Under the pieces are notes generated by a model. It saw nothing but the letters and a program-made list of their open reading frames with translations. It did no database searches and was not told the DNA's origin. The position numbers and the translations under genes were made by a program. A DNA stretch of 64,000 bases, taken from assembly GCF_963855985.1 (NCBI RefSeq), contig NC_087095.1:11294001-11358000 (forward strand), given 5' to 3'. The DNA comes from Ostrinia nubilalis. Lineage: Eukaryota; Arthropoda; Insecta; Lepidoptera; Crambidae. Of this stretch, positions 10,985 through 22,980 are shown piece by piece. Position 1 is the first letter of the stretch, and each line of letters begins with the position of its first letter.

Positions 10985-11183
10985 CTAGCGGCCGCCCGCG
11001 ACTTTGTATGCGTGGATCCTGTTTTACCCCTATAGCCTATAATGTTATTCTGTGTTATAAAAAATAATACTGTATGGTTTCATTAAAATCCGTTCAGTAG
11101 TTTTTGCGTGAAAGAGTAACAAACTCAAACATCCATACGGACATCCAGACATCCAAACTTTCGCATTTATAATATTAGTAGGA
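10985..11183 (-). mobile_element. Non-autonomous Helitron (199 bp)
   Basis: On the minus strand it begins TCCTACTAATATTATAAATG after an A, and ends with the GC-rich hairpin GCGGGCGGCCGC then CTAG before a T. That is the A|TC...CTAG|T arrangement of Helitrons. A second, partial copy of the same internal sequence follows at 11219-11275. Confidence 0.82.
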
Positions 11184-12112
11184 TGTTATTATGACGTTTA
11201 TACAATAATACTATAAAGTTTCAACAAAATCCCTTCAGTAGTTTTTGCGTGAAAGAGTAACATTCATAATACTCTTTTAATTTAATTTTAATTTGTACAC
11301 CGCAAAGGTAAGACATGTTGATACCATTTTAAATGCTGACTTAACACCTTATGTAGGTACCTACACATGTTTGAACAAATAAATGTATCTTTATCTTTAT
11401 ACTCGCATAAACATACATTCACACACACTTTCGCATTTAAATAATATTATGTAAGATATTAAACCTTGGATTCCAGAGAAATTATTGTATTTCCCCGCAA
11501 AGAGGTTTCCTGTTTCAATATATGACAAAGCTCCTGAAATTGGCCTTTGTTAAGCCTGTAACGTTGCCTGAACAGAAGCTCTGGCATGTCTTCAAAATTT
11601 TCTTCATATTATATTCTGGCTAATTCTCGCATTTTCCGCCTTCTCCGCAATTCTTCCCTGTGGGCAGCCCACAAGAAATGTAAAGTATTCATTTCGTTAG
11701 ATTTTGTATCAAATAGTAGGATAGGGCTATTTGAAAAATAGCATCTGACAGTTTTGGTGGTAAAAAAAATATGATAGAAATAAAACCTTGACATTGGCAG
11801 CGGGGCGCCACCGTCAATACCGGATCGCTGGTTCCGATTTTTGCCATGTTGGAAACTATATAGTTGAACGACGGTAGCGCCCCCTTATCAATGAGTTTGG
11901 TGGGACAGTTCAGTTTAGGCATAGAGTTTAGGTCATCTTTAAGATGTTTTTATATGTCATTGGATTGGAGGGAGGAATGATTGATGAAAGTTTACATTAG
12001 AGCTATAAAATAATAATTTAGTTATATATGTAAAGACAGCCTAATATAAGTCCCTCTGTTAAAATTACATAATATATTTACTTTAATGAAGACATTTTTA
12101 TATATAGGTATA
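11184..12112. other. No gene seen; partial Helitron copy at its left end
   Basis: Apart from the fragment at 11219-11275, I see only AT-rich DNA. Short minus-strand frames at 11609-11922 overlap each other and have no recognisable domain. Confidence 0.4.
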
Positions 12113-14301
12113 TCTATACTAATATTATAAAGCTGAAGAGTTTGTTTGTTTGTTTGTTTGTTTGGTTGAACGCGCTAATCTCAGGAACTACTGGACCGAT
12201 TTGAAAAATTATTTTTGTGTTGGATAGCCCGTTAGTTCCTGAAGGCTTTAGGCTATTTATCATCACGCTAAGACCAATAGGAGCGGAGCACCAATCAAGA
12301 ATATTTCAAATCAATGAATTTTTACCTTTTGAGAGCTGATGCTGCGTAAACGGTTAAAGTTTCGCAAAAATCATGTATGACAGGATTGTTCCCCTTTAAA
12401 AGCTCTTTAAAAAAGTCCGCGGTAGCATATGTCTATCTTTTAAGGTTGGCTCATAGTAACCACTTTTATGCAAAAAAAATCTGTTTTAAAATAATGCATT
12501 ATTTGCGAAGGTGTTTTTATAAACATGATATTAATCCTTATCCAAATAAATAAATTATTCACCACAAGTATTTAATTTTAAACATTCTTGCCCTTTACAC
12601 CATTCGATTTCAATAAATATCTTAGGAGATATCCCAGTTTTAAAATCACATCGCAGCAAAATAATGATCAAGTAGGTACTACGCGCGCTACTGATGGATC
12701 AATGCACACAGCCTAAACCGCTGATCGTAAAGACCTGAAACTTGTACGGTGTGTTCTTTGTATGACGTAAGCATCTGATAAGAAAGGATTTTCCAAAATT
12801 CTACCCCTAAGGAGGTAAAAAGGAGGGGCAAAGTTTGTATGAAATAACGAGATTCCTTCGTCCAATCTACTTAAAATTTTGCATAAGCATTCTATAACAG
12901 AATTAATGGAAGACGTGTTTCGTATTTTAGTGAAATGCACCCCCTAACTATGTTAAAAAGGGGTAGAAAGTTATTTTAGTGGTGATTTGCTTCAAAGTTG
13001 ATATTAATTACTCATTAGTGCATTTTTTTACAATCATGACGTCATGTTAACGACTACCATACTCTAGGGGCCTCCACTTAACCTCGGAGTGGGTGCCCGC
13101 TGCGTGCGCTCGCCCAACAATGCATAGTAATGCATGAAAGTCATGCCGCGGGCACCTGCTTGCGCTGTATACCTATGTTACGGCTAAAGATAGGTGTGAA
13201 CATAAACTTAAGATTAGCCGGCTAAACTTAAGTTAATCTTTGACGAGGTGTTAATGTTAGTTTCTTCTATCTTTAGCCGGCTAAACTTAAGTGTAACCGC
13301 AGGCCCTTGGCTAAAAATGTAGAAGGAAATTGAAAAGGAAACAATGTAATAATGTTTACTATTTTGACACGAAAACTTTAATAAAAATAATCACTTTCAT
13401 TACACCACATAATTTTATGTATGTACCTATGTAGGTATTCAAAATTACAATTTTATTATTACAATAACAAAATATTAATTACTTAAAATAATATCTACCT
13501 AATCATTAAAATAAAGTAATAAGGAACCATTTGGTCATTACAGAATCTTCTGTAGGTATTTAAAATTACAAAATAAAACTGCGCGCGCGTTGTCTCTCCA
13601 CCGCCCCCTCAAGCCCTCCGCCGGCCTGGCGCGCCCATCGAACACATTTTTAGCCGTTTCGTTCTGGCTAATGTGCACATTAGCCGGCTAAAGATGGAAT
13701 ATCACGACGCAAACTAACATGTTATCGAACTTTAGCTGCTTCTCGAAGATAAACTTAAGATTAGCCGGCTAATCTTAAGTTTATGTTCACAACTATCTTT
13801 AGCCGTAACATATAAGTACATAAACTCATTTTCGCGCGAGAGTTTTGGCGGAGGCCCTTGAGGTAGTGGGAGTAGTCTTGAGGAAAAGCTCCTTCTCCCA
13901 CGGCCAGTGGCATGCTGGAAGCTTGGTGATTCTAGCACCCGTAGGAAAATATAAAAAAAAAAGTTTACCAATAATACTGCGGTAGGTGTAGTTTTCGATT
14001 TCGTTGTAAAAAAATAATACCACCGAGTATCTTTCACCGGATGAAAGGCCGAGCTGCATATTCATAAAATATAAGAAAAAATATTTTCATGTTTATTTGA
14101 CCTGATTTTTATATTTTAAAAGTATTTAAACATTTAGATAATAACGTTAAAACATTTAAAAATAATCGTATGAGAACGTTTTCGACTTCTCCACGGACGA
14201 AGTCGCGGGCAAAAGCTATTTGTAAAATAATTAGACTAAATTATTAAAAGTGCCTACCCAAAGTCATTATTCCACGCGGACGAAGTCGCGGGCACAGCTA
14301 G
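12113..14301 (+). mobile_element. Helitron, 2.19 kb, non-autonomous, family H1 copy 1
   Basis: Starts A|TCTATACTAATATTATAAAG with a (GTTT)n run just inside (12130-12163) and ends with the hairpin-forming CGCGGACGAAGTCGCGGGC and CTAG|T at 14298-14302. The first 350 bp and last 230 bp match the second family member at 62172-63456. There is no Rep/helicase coding sequence, so it depends on an autonomous relative. A different MITE (13178-13809) is nested inside. Confidence 0.85.
13178..13809. mobile_element. MITE nested in the Helitron (about 630 bp)
   Basis: Inverted arms at 13178-13235 and 13750-13809 share TGTTACGGCTAAAGATAG, then GTGAACATAAACTTAAGATT and AGCCGGCTAA. Each end is flanked by TA, suggesting a TA target duplication as in Tc1/mariner-like elements. 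A further AGCCGGCTAA copy lies at 13277-13286, and a CpG-rich patch (13581-13640) sits near the middle. Confidence 0.75.
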
Positions 14302-14302
14302 T

Positions 14303-14796
14303 TTAATAAATAACACTGTGATTAAATCTGGATTTATCTGTAATTTACTATAAAGTGAATTTTAAAAACAAACTAATACAAAAACCATAAAGAAAATCGT
14401 ATCATTTTCGGTCTTATTTAAAACATTACACTAATTGTCAAAAATGACAAATAAAAAAAACTATACGAATTCGAGCTAATTATTTTCATTGTAAATGGTT
14501 AAATCTTTAAATGGTTTTCAGATTATGCACCAAATCAAATGAACACAGTAAATAATGACAATAATTTAATCTAGGTGGAGAGATGTGGGTGTGCGAGGGA
14601 AGGGGTCAATCTTAATGTTAGATTTTATCAAATACTCAATACTCAATACGTTTATTGCTTCCATAATAGTAATATAGGTGTTACAATGTGATAATACAGT
14701 TAAAACTGTTGTAAAGCCTTTGAAAATGACGAAAAGAGATATTAGCCCAGACCAACATTTATCGTGCCTTTCTAAGCATGGGTTATAATACTTATA
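14303..14796. other. No gene seen
   Basis: Contains a short segment (14628-14665, AATACGTTTATTGCTTCCAT) that recurs at 27738-27770; possibly a shared LINE or SINE 3' end. Confidence 0.4.
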
Positions 14797-14998
14797 CTAG
14801 CTTTTTGCCCGCGGCTTCGCCCGCGTGGAATTTTGTCTGTCACCGAAATACATTACCGTGCGCGTCCCTGTTTCAAAAACCGGGATAAAAACTATCTATG
14901 TCCTTTCCCGGGAGTTAAACTATCTCTATGCCAAATTTCATCAAAATCGGTTGAAAGCAAGACAGACAGATTCCTTTTGCATTTATAATATTGGTATG
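14797..14998 (-). mobile_element. Helitron-like fragment (about 200 bp)
   Basis: Minus strand: ends with the hairpin GCGGGCGAAGCCGCGGGC and CTAG before T, and begins near CATACCAATATTATAAATGC. Ends are degenerate at the start side (no clear TC). Confidence 0.65.
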
Positions 14999-15091
14999 GG
15001 TAGTATAAATTTATAGCAGTAAAACTAAGACACAAATCATTTTAGGCACTCTTACACAATTACGACAGCTTCTAGCTGCAACTGATTTCTA

Positions 15092-15405
15092 CATACACAC
15101 ATACACGGTACTGCTCGAGCAGTTGTGACTACTTCGGCACGGTGAAATTTCAGTTGCCAGGTATATTTTATACTGACTGCTCGAGCAAATATTACAAAGT
15201 AGCAGTGGTTCCTCTTCCTCAAAATCAATGTTGCTACTGATTTGAATGAAAATGAAATTGTGACCTGTTGAGCAGTTTCACTACCAACTACTCCAGCAGT
15301 TACCTATCAATGGTAGATTCAAGCTGTTGACTGGCTGCAAAAGCGGTCCGTGCCTTTATGTTGACCACTGGCTAATTGCTCGAACTGTCCGTGTATGGCG
15401 GGCCC
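15092..15405. mobile_element. MITE with CATACACGG..GCTCGAGCA ends
   Basis: The left end reads CATACACGGTACTGCTCGAG and the reverse complement of the right end reads CATACACGGACAGTTCGAGC. More TGCTCGAGCA/GAGCAGT words lie inside (15171-15185, 15270-15280). The arrangement fits a hAT-like MITE with subterminal motif copies. The exact termini and target duplication are not resolved. Confidence 0.55.
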
Positions 15406-16589
15406 AAACAGACTAATTTTTGCGCATGATAATTTATTATATGAAAGTTCTGTAGCTCTACCATAAGTTTAACCTTACCAAGTGCGTACAAAATGTATGG
15501 CAGATTGCATAGCGCCCCTAGCGGTGAACGGCAGAAGTTTGTGTAAGTTACAGTTAGTAGCAGCTAGTGGTAAAGTTTTTTTGCAGTTTTACAAAACACT
15601 CCATCCACTATGTCATCCACTCCATCCAGTAGGTACCTATCCATATTTCTGCTTACAAATCCAGACATAAGTGTAATAAGTTATATTATGGTAAATTTAT
15701 GTTCAAATTTAAGCAAAAAGCATTCTGTGTTTATAAAATATGTTTATTTGCACCTAGTTTATCAATCACCATGTTATTTCCATGCTTTCTATCCAGTCGA
15801 CTGCTCTAACGACAAGGGTGGGCAGTCGTTGAGATGACAGCGCGAAAATCGTCGGCATCCACTAATTATGACCCTTATGTACCACTATATTGACAAAGTT
15901 CTCCGTCTTCGTACGCGATATTGGAAATTTGGCATCTACCATCGGCTGATCTGACATTAGGCGTAGTCTGGCTTTGATATTCAATTTTCAACTGTGTTAC
16001 CTTGACAATCAGTTCAAAATTGATTACTAGAAAATTATTTGACAGACGATTTCTACTCTCGACAAATGCATTTGAATTAGCCCACAGTTTAAGGAAGCTC
16101 TTAGATTTTATCTATTATTTATAGATACAAGCTGATGAGACGTCATGAATAAAAAAATAAACTTTGTAAAAATATCAGGGCTAAAGAAAGGCCGCAAAGA
16201 GACAAACAAAAATGTTGCCTGTTTGTTCAGATACAAAACAAACATCCGTTAAAAAAAGACTATAATTCTATTTGCTTTTCAGTGGCTATTGTGTTTATGT
16301 AATAAACATAAATATTGATAAGTTTCTTTAAACCATAAATGAATCTTTTGTTAAAAGTTTAATTGCGGTTAAAATATCATCCCTTTTGAAGTGCTTAAAT
16401 CACATAAACTTTGTTTAGCATCTTATATAAACGGTATCTAAGTTCACCATCTAGGAACATTTTTTTTTTTTAACAAGTGGGTAATCTGCGAATGTACTCG
16501 TGTCGACGGATGCGATTAAGAATATTCTTAATATCAACGTCTCTGCGCCGACGTGTATAATTATTTGTTATGTATAATTAATTATGTTT
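15406..16589. other. No gene seen
   Basis: Short frames at 15482-15837 have no recognisable product. A poly-T run is at 16461-16471. Confidence 0.4.
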
Positions 16590-16862
16590 ACTCGCATGGT
16601 AAGTAAGCCGTGTGGTGACGGCAGAGTAGAATACATTTGTCACCAACCCCTACTCTTCCCGCGGGTGTCGTAAGAGGCGACTTAGGGACTACACATCAAA
16701 CAGAGAATGGGCAGCAGCGCTCTCTGAAAAACATCAATCTTTTAAACTGCGATCTCCAACCCGCCTGCCTAGCGTGGAGATTATGGCAAAACCCTCCACT
16801 ATAGTGGAGGAGGCTCATAGTCCAGCAGTGGACTGTAAAGGGCTGTTGATGACTCGCATGGT
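16590..16862 (+). mobile_element. LINE 3'-end insertion with 11-bp target duplication
   Basis: A 251-bp insert (16601-16851) lies between two perfect copies of ACTCGCATGGT (16590-16600 and 16852-16862). The insert carries the CCCGCGGGTGTCGTAAGAGG motif and ends GTCCAGCAGTGGACTG..GATG, the hallmark of a widespread lepidopteran non-LTR 3' end. It is heavily 5'-truncated and has an internal deletion relative to the family as I remember it. Confidence 0.85.
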
Positions 16863-16996
16863 TATGATGATTATGAAAAAAATTCATCTGGGTTCGAATC
16901 GGGTATCGAATAGGTATCTCGGTACAATAAATTCTGTAACCGGATATTAGGTACATTGCATTTAAAATAAAAATATTTTAAGCGGCCAGCACATAC

Positions 16997-17095
16997 CTGT
17001 ACATAGATGGCGCGTCGTCTAGGGACGCGGGTTACCTTGGTGTTCTGGTCGGTCTTTAATGGCGCTTCCCGCGTTGCGTTGGCAGCGCTGGGCAT
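16997..17095 (-). other. Candidate first coding exon (33 codons), CpG-rich
   Basis: On the minus strand an ATG at 17095 opens 33 codons (reading MPSAANATREAP then LKTDQNTK and on to AIYVQ) and runs exactly in phase 0 to a good donor ACAG|GTATGT (GT at 16995-16996). The region and its upstream 80 bases (to 17175) are strikingly CpG-rich against an AT-rich background, as expected of a promoter-proximal exon. An alternative donor AAG|GTAACC lies inside. I do not recognise the protein and see no second exon that must join it, so this is an inference from composition, frame and splice motif. Confidence 0.3.
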
Positions 17096-17176
17096 GCGGC
17101 GGTGGCGGCGCGGCGCTGCGGCGTAAATAACGGCGCCTGCGCGGCGTGGTTGCGCCGCGGGCGGTGATAGGTCTTA
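17096..17176 (-). promoter_or_regulatory. CpG-rich patch, possible promoter of the 16997-17095 exon
   Basis: Dense CG dinucleotides, GCGGCGGC-type words and no TATA box; the densest GC in the first 30 kb of the window. May be a TATA-less promoter or 5' untranslated region of a minus-strand gene. Confidence 0.3.
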
Positions 17177-17780
17177 GCCCATCATACCATACAGCAGGGC
17201 GTAGCTTGTCGGTACGGCCTCTGTATAAAGCCTCGATTCACACAGTTATGCGAACGGCTAAAGCTTAAATTATATATTCAGTGCAGCAGCCTGGATTAGT
17301 TGTCATATCAAATAAATACCTCTTTTCCCGTTTTAGAGAATTATAATGAGTTATAGTTGTCGACCGTCGATGTAATTGGTCGACCGACCGGAAATGTAGA
17401 AAGATCTTTGTAAGTTTCCAACAAAAAAATGTGAGACTGATAAGTACTCACAATCACAATGTCAGTTAATATGAGTCGTTGCATATAAAAAAACGACATA
17501 TTGTCATACTTCATATATTTTATAAAGTAGGCATTTATTTCCACTTCGACTCGGTTCGGTCAACAAACCGGCCTAAGGTTTATTTAGGATCTTTTATTCT
17601 GACCTTATAATAGCAAGTAATGAATCTACATAAATGCACTTTGAATTTTGATCTGATACTTATTTCTTTCTTACTAGCCTTTGTATTTAGACCAATATCG
17701 ATTGGTGTAATGTATAAAAATACGAAAAAACAAAATTATTCAGTTACCCTTTGTAGCATTGAACAATGTGTATGGCCACA
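17177..17780. other. No gene seen
   Basis: AT-rich, with a short palindromic GTCGACCGTCGA..GGTCGACCGACC cluster at 17357-17390. Confidence 0.4.
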
Positions 17781-17794
17781 GGGTCATCGGTCGT

Positions 17795-17890
17795 TATAAA
17801 AGCAGGCGGAGGCAGAGGCTCGACTGGGGCGAGTGCGTCCGCGGCGCCGGGTCATCATGCTCCAAGACGGTTGATGGTTCATAAGGTGTA
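17795..17890 (+). promoter_or_regulatory. TATA-box promoter candidate
   Basis: A strong TATAAAA (17795-17801) is followed by GC-rich DNA (17803-17860). An ATG at 17856 gives only six codons. A second ATG at 17873 opens four codons before AAG|GTGTAAGG, a possible donor. Insect cuticle-type genes often have such tiny first exons, but nothing downstream confirms a gene. Confidence 0.25.
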
Positions 17891-18037
17891 AGGTCAAGAA
17901 GGCAAGCTCTTAATGTGGGTAGTTTCGTACAAACGCAACATTTTTCTGTATGAGCTCATTATGTTCTGTTTTTACGGCTTTTAAAAATAGCCGAAGAGAA
18001 GATACTTAACTCGTAAAAGTGAATAATTTTACAATAC

Positions 18038-18400
18038 CTGGCTATCTCGGTAGTTAATATCTCGTTTTTACTCGCAAGAGCGAAAAACGGCTACTGGTTA
18101 ATAAAAATAACCGAACATGCTGCTGCTGCTTAATATCTCGTATTAACGCTACTGGTTAAATAATGACCCGCAAAATGACCGAATATAAAGTGGTTGCTGG
18201 TTAATATCTCGTATTAACTCGCTAGAGCAGAAAATGGCTACTGGGTAACATCTCGCATTACCTCGGAGAAAAAAATGGCTACTGGGTAACATCTCGCATT
18301 ACCTCGGAGCAAAAGAATGGCTACTGGGTAACATCTCGCATTACCTCGGAGCAAAAAATGGCTACTGGTTAACATCGCGCGTTAACTTGGAGCTAAAAAT
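18038..18400. repeat. Minisatellite, 41-42 bp unit
   Basis: Four well-matched units start at 18236, 18277, 18319 and 18360 (GGCTACTGGGTAACATCTCG then CATTACCTCGGAGC). Four or so older, irregular units precede them from 18038, with GGTTAATATCTCG in place of GGTAACATCTCG. The central copies are most alike and the array decays outward, as expected from unequal exchange. Confidence 0.9.
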
Positions 18401-18617
18401 GGGTCAAAGTTACGCGTCGTGTCACAACGCTTATAATAAAAATGTACGAGCACTTGCACAAAATAGTTGTTACAACCAACCTTGTGTTGGGTCTAATTCT
18501 CGTCACTACACTGCACAACTTAAAATAATTACGTTTTATGTCGGTAAAAACGTCCTGGTGACGTCACTTAAGCATTTTTCTTATACTGCGTGCGGTCGTT
18601 GCGCGTGCGCACAAAGG

Positions 18618-18775
18618 AATGAGACCGCTCGGACACCGAGCCCACAGCGTGGTAGGGGTGGGGTTACCCGCTCTTTTGTTTTTTACTACTACTACGCTGA
18701 ATATTGTGTGCGGATTGGCTTGTCGTACAGGGGTACTACACGGTAAAATAAATCTCGGAGGCGAAAGCAGGATAA
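18618..18775 (+). repeat. Repeat R-A, copy 2
   Basis: Plus-strand copy of the segment at 4858-5023, near-identical over about 140 bp. It ends in CTCGGAGGCGAAAGCAGGAT, which also appears (reversed) at 5167-5192, so the two sites share one element family. Confidence 0.7.
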
Positions 18776-20385
18776 TTTATTATTATTTATTAGGCATCAA
18801 ACTTGTCAAGCAAACTGGATACAAATTAAAGTCCAACCGAAAGTGGCAATCGGTTAAAATTATTTGCTCAAAGAGTTGCAACCAAGGAAACTGGAAAATG
18901 AGTTGCAGAGACCTAAACTTTCTTAACTTGTCGGAGCCCCATGAAGATACATAAAACACAGAGTTTTCAGACGGAAGTTAAAGATTCGGCATTGAAATAA
19001 AATAACGTCTTAAAGTTGATTAAATAAAGTACTTACTATTTGTCAAGTAGGTAAGGAAAACCTGTTATTTGCCATAATTTTGGATATGTATTAGTCATAA
19101 TTTAATCTCAGAAAAACACTGTTGGTTTTCTTATAAAATAAATAAACAAATTATCAGTAACTGACTTATAGGATTGTACCTATAAAGCACAAGAATCTAG
19201 CACCTATTTAATTGTGTGGTGGTAATTATGCATAAATGCATAATTTTTTGGTTGGCGGTCGGCCAACACACCTTAGCTTAATTTTTTCACTCGTTCCGTT
19301 AAACTCCATCAGTCAAAGTAACGTTCGGGCACATAATTTATCTGGGGCATATCCCGCCATGCCTTTCATCCACGTTAATTACCCGCCATGCTAGGTACTT
19401 TTACACGTTCGCAAACAAGTAATTAAGGGTAAGTAATTAATTGAAATAGCACACGATGTTACGCGGCTCTTTCGATGTAAAGTTGCGAGAAAAAAATCGC
19501 ATTTTGGAATTAAAATTTAATGGGATGATAAGGGAATGATACAGTGAATTATTTTATTTTTAGCTTTTAAGGATTTATTTAGCGTGGGAGTCGCTAAATT
19601 GACGAGGTTTGAATAAACTTCGAAGAAAGGTTTTTATATTTCCCACTCGTTTATCCCATTTACTATTAAAAATGTAACAATGGAAATATATTTTTAAATT
19701 GGTATAGGTACATTTTTGTTACTCGTATTAGGTGATTTGAGGAGCAAGCTAAACAACGGCGAACTCTATAGCTTCGTTCTTATTCTAAACCTTTATCATG
19801 AAAAAATATCCAAAGTTATTGTTTCCATGAAAAAAAAACCTTCTTAAAAACCAGCCCATCCAATGTAAAGTAACTACTTAATTAAAAATTGCCCGTAAAT
19901 AAATAAACTGTTGGTTCGTGCTCGGATACTTTCCAAAATATTTCTCATTCAATTATGACAATGGGAATAATAATAATTACGTGGAACACCCCACGGGCCG
20001 AATCTTGGCATTTTATACGTCTGTTCCAGATATTTTTTATGAGATAATGTGGCGTTGAATTTCGTCTTTGATGTGTGTTGCGGACGATATGAGAATACTA
20101 ATAGCAGGAATTAGTGATGTGAAACAGTCTTAAAGTAATTTATCGATTGTTGGTCTAAAGATATAATATGTATAATATATTCTACGCGCTGGAATACGTG
20201 TAATCGTGTTACGCGTTATGATTTTTTTTAATCATTACCTCTTAAAACTATTAATTGTAAAACGATTTTGTTCAACATACACATGAAAAGTATCCTGTAC
20301 AATACGAGTACCTACTTATAATAAGCTTTTTCAGTGTAAGAACAATGCGTATGCGGCTAACAATGTAAATAAATATGTTACTTAC
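18776..20385. other. No gene seen
   Basis: Long AT-rich stretch without repeats or convincing frames. Single-copy intergenic or intronic DNA is the simplest reading. Confidence 0.45.
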
Positions 20386-20517
20386 CTAATACGAATTTCC
20401 ATTCTTCCCCGTGTTACTTTCAAAATACACCACACCCTTCACTATCGAAATTCGACAACGTCCATTATCAGCCGACCAGCACCCTGACTGATATTCTAGG
20501 TCATTACGTTATCGATA
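20386..20517 (-). promoter_or_regulatory. Candidate promoter and first exon, minus strand
   Basis: Reading the minus strand: a DRE-like TATCGATA (20511-20518), then about 25 bases later ATCAGTC (20485-20491), which matches the insect initiator TCAGT. A roughly 100-base segment then ends ATGGAAATTCGTATTAG|GTAAGTAAC, an excellent splice donor (GT at 20384-20385). The ATG near the donor would start a five-codon coding tip. All elements are short motifs, so chance cannot be excluded. Confidence 0.3.
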
Positions 20518-21568
20518 GAATCCCGATACACTATCCATTTACAACACTATCGGAGATCGTTTGCGCGGCTTTGTAGATCGTAGCGGCCACAGCCTAACTA
20601 ACAATGACAAAATCCTAAGGGATAAATAATATCTACCCTACCATACAAATCGGAAAATGTACGGCCATTTTATTTTGTGTTTACGTAATCATCGCTGCTG
20701 GATATTCAGTATTTACTGAACACAGTAGATATCGAAGATTAGACTTCTCATGTCATATTATAACTGTGAAATAACCTGAATGGTAAACTGTTAGATATTA
20801 TTTGTAATAATAGGCCAGTTTTCTGCAGACGAAAATGTATAAGTACTATGAAAAACTCTACCTGTGTTAAATGTTAAAACCACTCAACAATATTCAAACG
20901 TTTATCCAGTTTGTATTCCATCATCTTAATATTTTAAATTAAATATTTTTAGGAACCTTTAACAATAATTTTAAAACTTTTTATTGAAAGAAGTTTAGAA
21001 AATTCATAATACATTGTGTCATTTAATCCTACAAACACTTCCCTAACATAAACACAATAACATTACTACCGGGAATTTTAACGATAGAACTTATCAAAAC
21101 TGCTACACCAACTTATATCTAGAGATTTCCAATCGCATGCTTGAATAAAGGAATTCCTAGTTCCATCTTTCTACTCCGATATCGGTACAACTTATGTCCT
21201 CTATAAGTTGAGTTTTCCCGCGGGAAATAAGGGAAAGCAGGAAATACGCTTGAGAACTCACGCAAAATATGTATTCCCGTTTTTATTATTCATGCACTTC
21301 TATGCTTTATGTTGATTTAATTTCGGCTTTCATGTTTTCGCGCAAATTCTTGTTACATTTTAGAAGCAATATTTTTGTGATAAAATTACGTGTAGACCAA
21401 ATTGCATTTGTTTTATTTTGTAAAAATAAAGCTAATTTCAAAACATCTTTTGTTAAAAAATAAATATACCTAAGCCTTTATTTTTTGTTGAAGGTAAATA
21501 TAATATAAAAAAAAAGAAAATTTAAATTCGGATAACTTTTTATTCTTTTTAAATAACAATTATTATCT
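20518..21568. other. No gene seen
   Basis: AT-rich DNA; a 64-codon frame at 21269-21463 is not recognisable. Confidence 0.4.
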
Positions 21569-22139
21569 GGGGGCACGGCAGTGCCCCCACCAAGTCGAGC
21601 AAAAAAGCGGCACGGCCGTACCATCCTTTTCTCGAAGCAATTCAGGCCATTTTCGACCGCCTGTAACTTCGTTGTGGATAAAACTAGAAGGCTGAATTTT
21701 CATTAGCTATGCAGGCATTGTAAAGACACGGTATATTTAAAATTTCATTCAATTTGAACCAGTAGTTTAAGAATTATAACGGGTCAAAGTTACTTAATTT
21801 TGTCACTCACTGACTGACTCACTGACTCACCGATCATCAAAACTCTAAGGCACTTCTAGCAGACCTAGAAGCTTCAAATTTGGAATATAAGTAGTGTTTG
21901 GTGTATGAATCAAGGAAAAACTAAAATATTTGGGGGCACGGTAGTGCAACCGCCAAGTCGAGTAAAATTTTTCAATTTCGGTCCAGTTTTCTAGATACAT
22001 AACTGCTGTCTACAAAATACATAAAGAAATGATATTTGGGGGCACGGTAGTGCAACCGCCAAGTCGAGTATAATTTTTCAATTTCGGTCCAGTTTTCTAG
22101 ATACATAACTGCTGTCTACAAAATACAAAAAGAAATGAG
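21569..22139. repeat. Unclassified repeat with GGGGGCACGGTAGTG words
   Basis: Three GGGGGCACGG(T/C)AGTG copies at 21569, 21932 and 22038. The last two begin a 106-bp tandem duplication that includes CGCCAAGTCGAG and CTAGATACATAACTGCTGTC. The segment runs directly into the palindrome at 22140 and probably belongs to the same non-autonomous element. Confidence 0.65.
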
Positions 22140-22459
22140 ATCCCATCAAAAACAATACTTGTCAAAAAAACCAAGTCTCGCAACTCAGTTGTTCTACGGT
22201 AAAAAGTTGTGAGATCCATGTAATACCAAGTCCAGGCCAGGAAATCTTTAACGTTTTACATAAATATATTGACTTGGCCATCGCATGAAAACACGTGTAA
22301 ATTAAATTATTTAGTGCGATGGCCAAGTCAATAATTTATGTAAAACGTTAAAGATTTCCTGGCCTGGACTTGGTATTACATGGATCTCACAACTTTTTAC
22401 CGTAGAACAACTGAGTTGCGAGACTTGGTTTTTTTGACAAGTATTGTTTTTGATGGGAT
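22140..22459. repeat. 320-bp near-perfect palindrome
   Basis: Arms 22140-22285 and 22315-22459 are reverse complements across about 145 bp, with a one-base length difference near TAAATATATTGAC and a 29-base loop. A transcript across it would fold into a long hairpin. Most likely a foldback MITE; no clear target duplication is visible. Confidence 0.92.
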
Positions 22460-22980
22460 TAGTATTATATTATACAAAACTAGTGATCGCTCTACCTAAC
22501 TGGACTCTCTAATTTCTTAGTGACTGCTTATTTAATAACAAAACATATGTTTTGTCTTTATTTCATTCTCATCATTACCTATAAAACTGTCTCATAACAT
22601 AAACAGTTGTCATCTATCTGTAGTAATAATTTATTTAAATAAACATTCCACAGATCTTTTCCAGTTAGAGTTTTCTATTTGAGTCCAATTCATGACAGCA
22701 AAGGATTAAAATAATTAAGTGGTTCTCCGGCTTATTTCAACGTTTAAACGTTTCACTAAGATCTACTTAACTAGAGAATCTTACAAATAGAACGGAGCAA
22801 TAAAACACATAACAACCTTACCCAGCCTCCCTTACTTTCGTTTTGAATATCATGCAATCAATAAATTTAACTGTAAAACCGTATAACACTCAAGTTAATA
22901 TTGTTTAATAAAGGTCAGCACCAAAGACGCGGTGCTTATTTGTTTCTAGTTATAAGCGTCAAAGTCACACGTAAAATCAA
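22460..22980. other. No gene seen
   Basis: AT-rich DNA without supported features. Confidence 0.4.
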
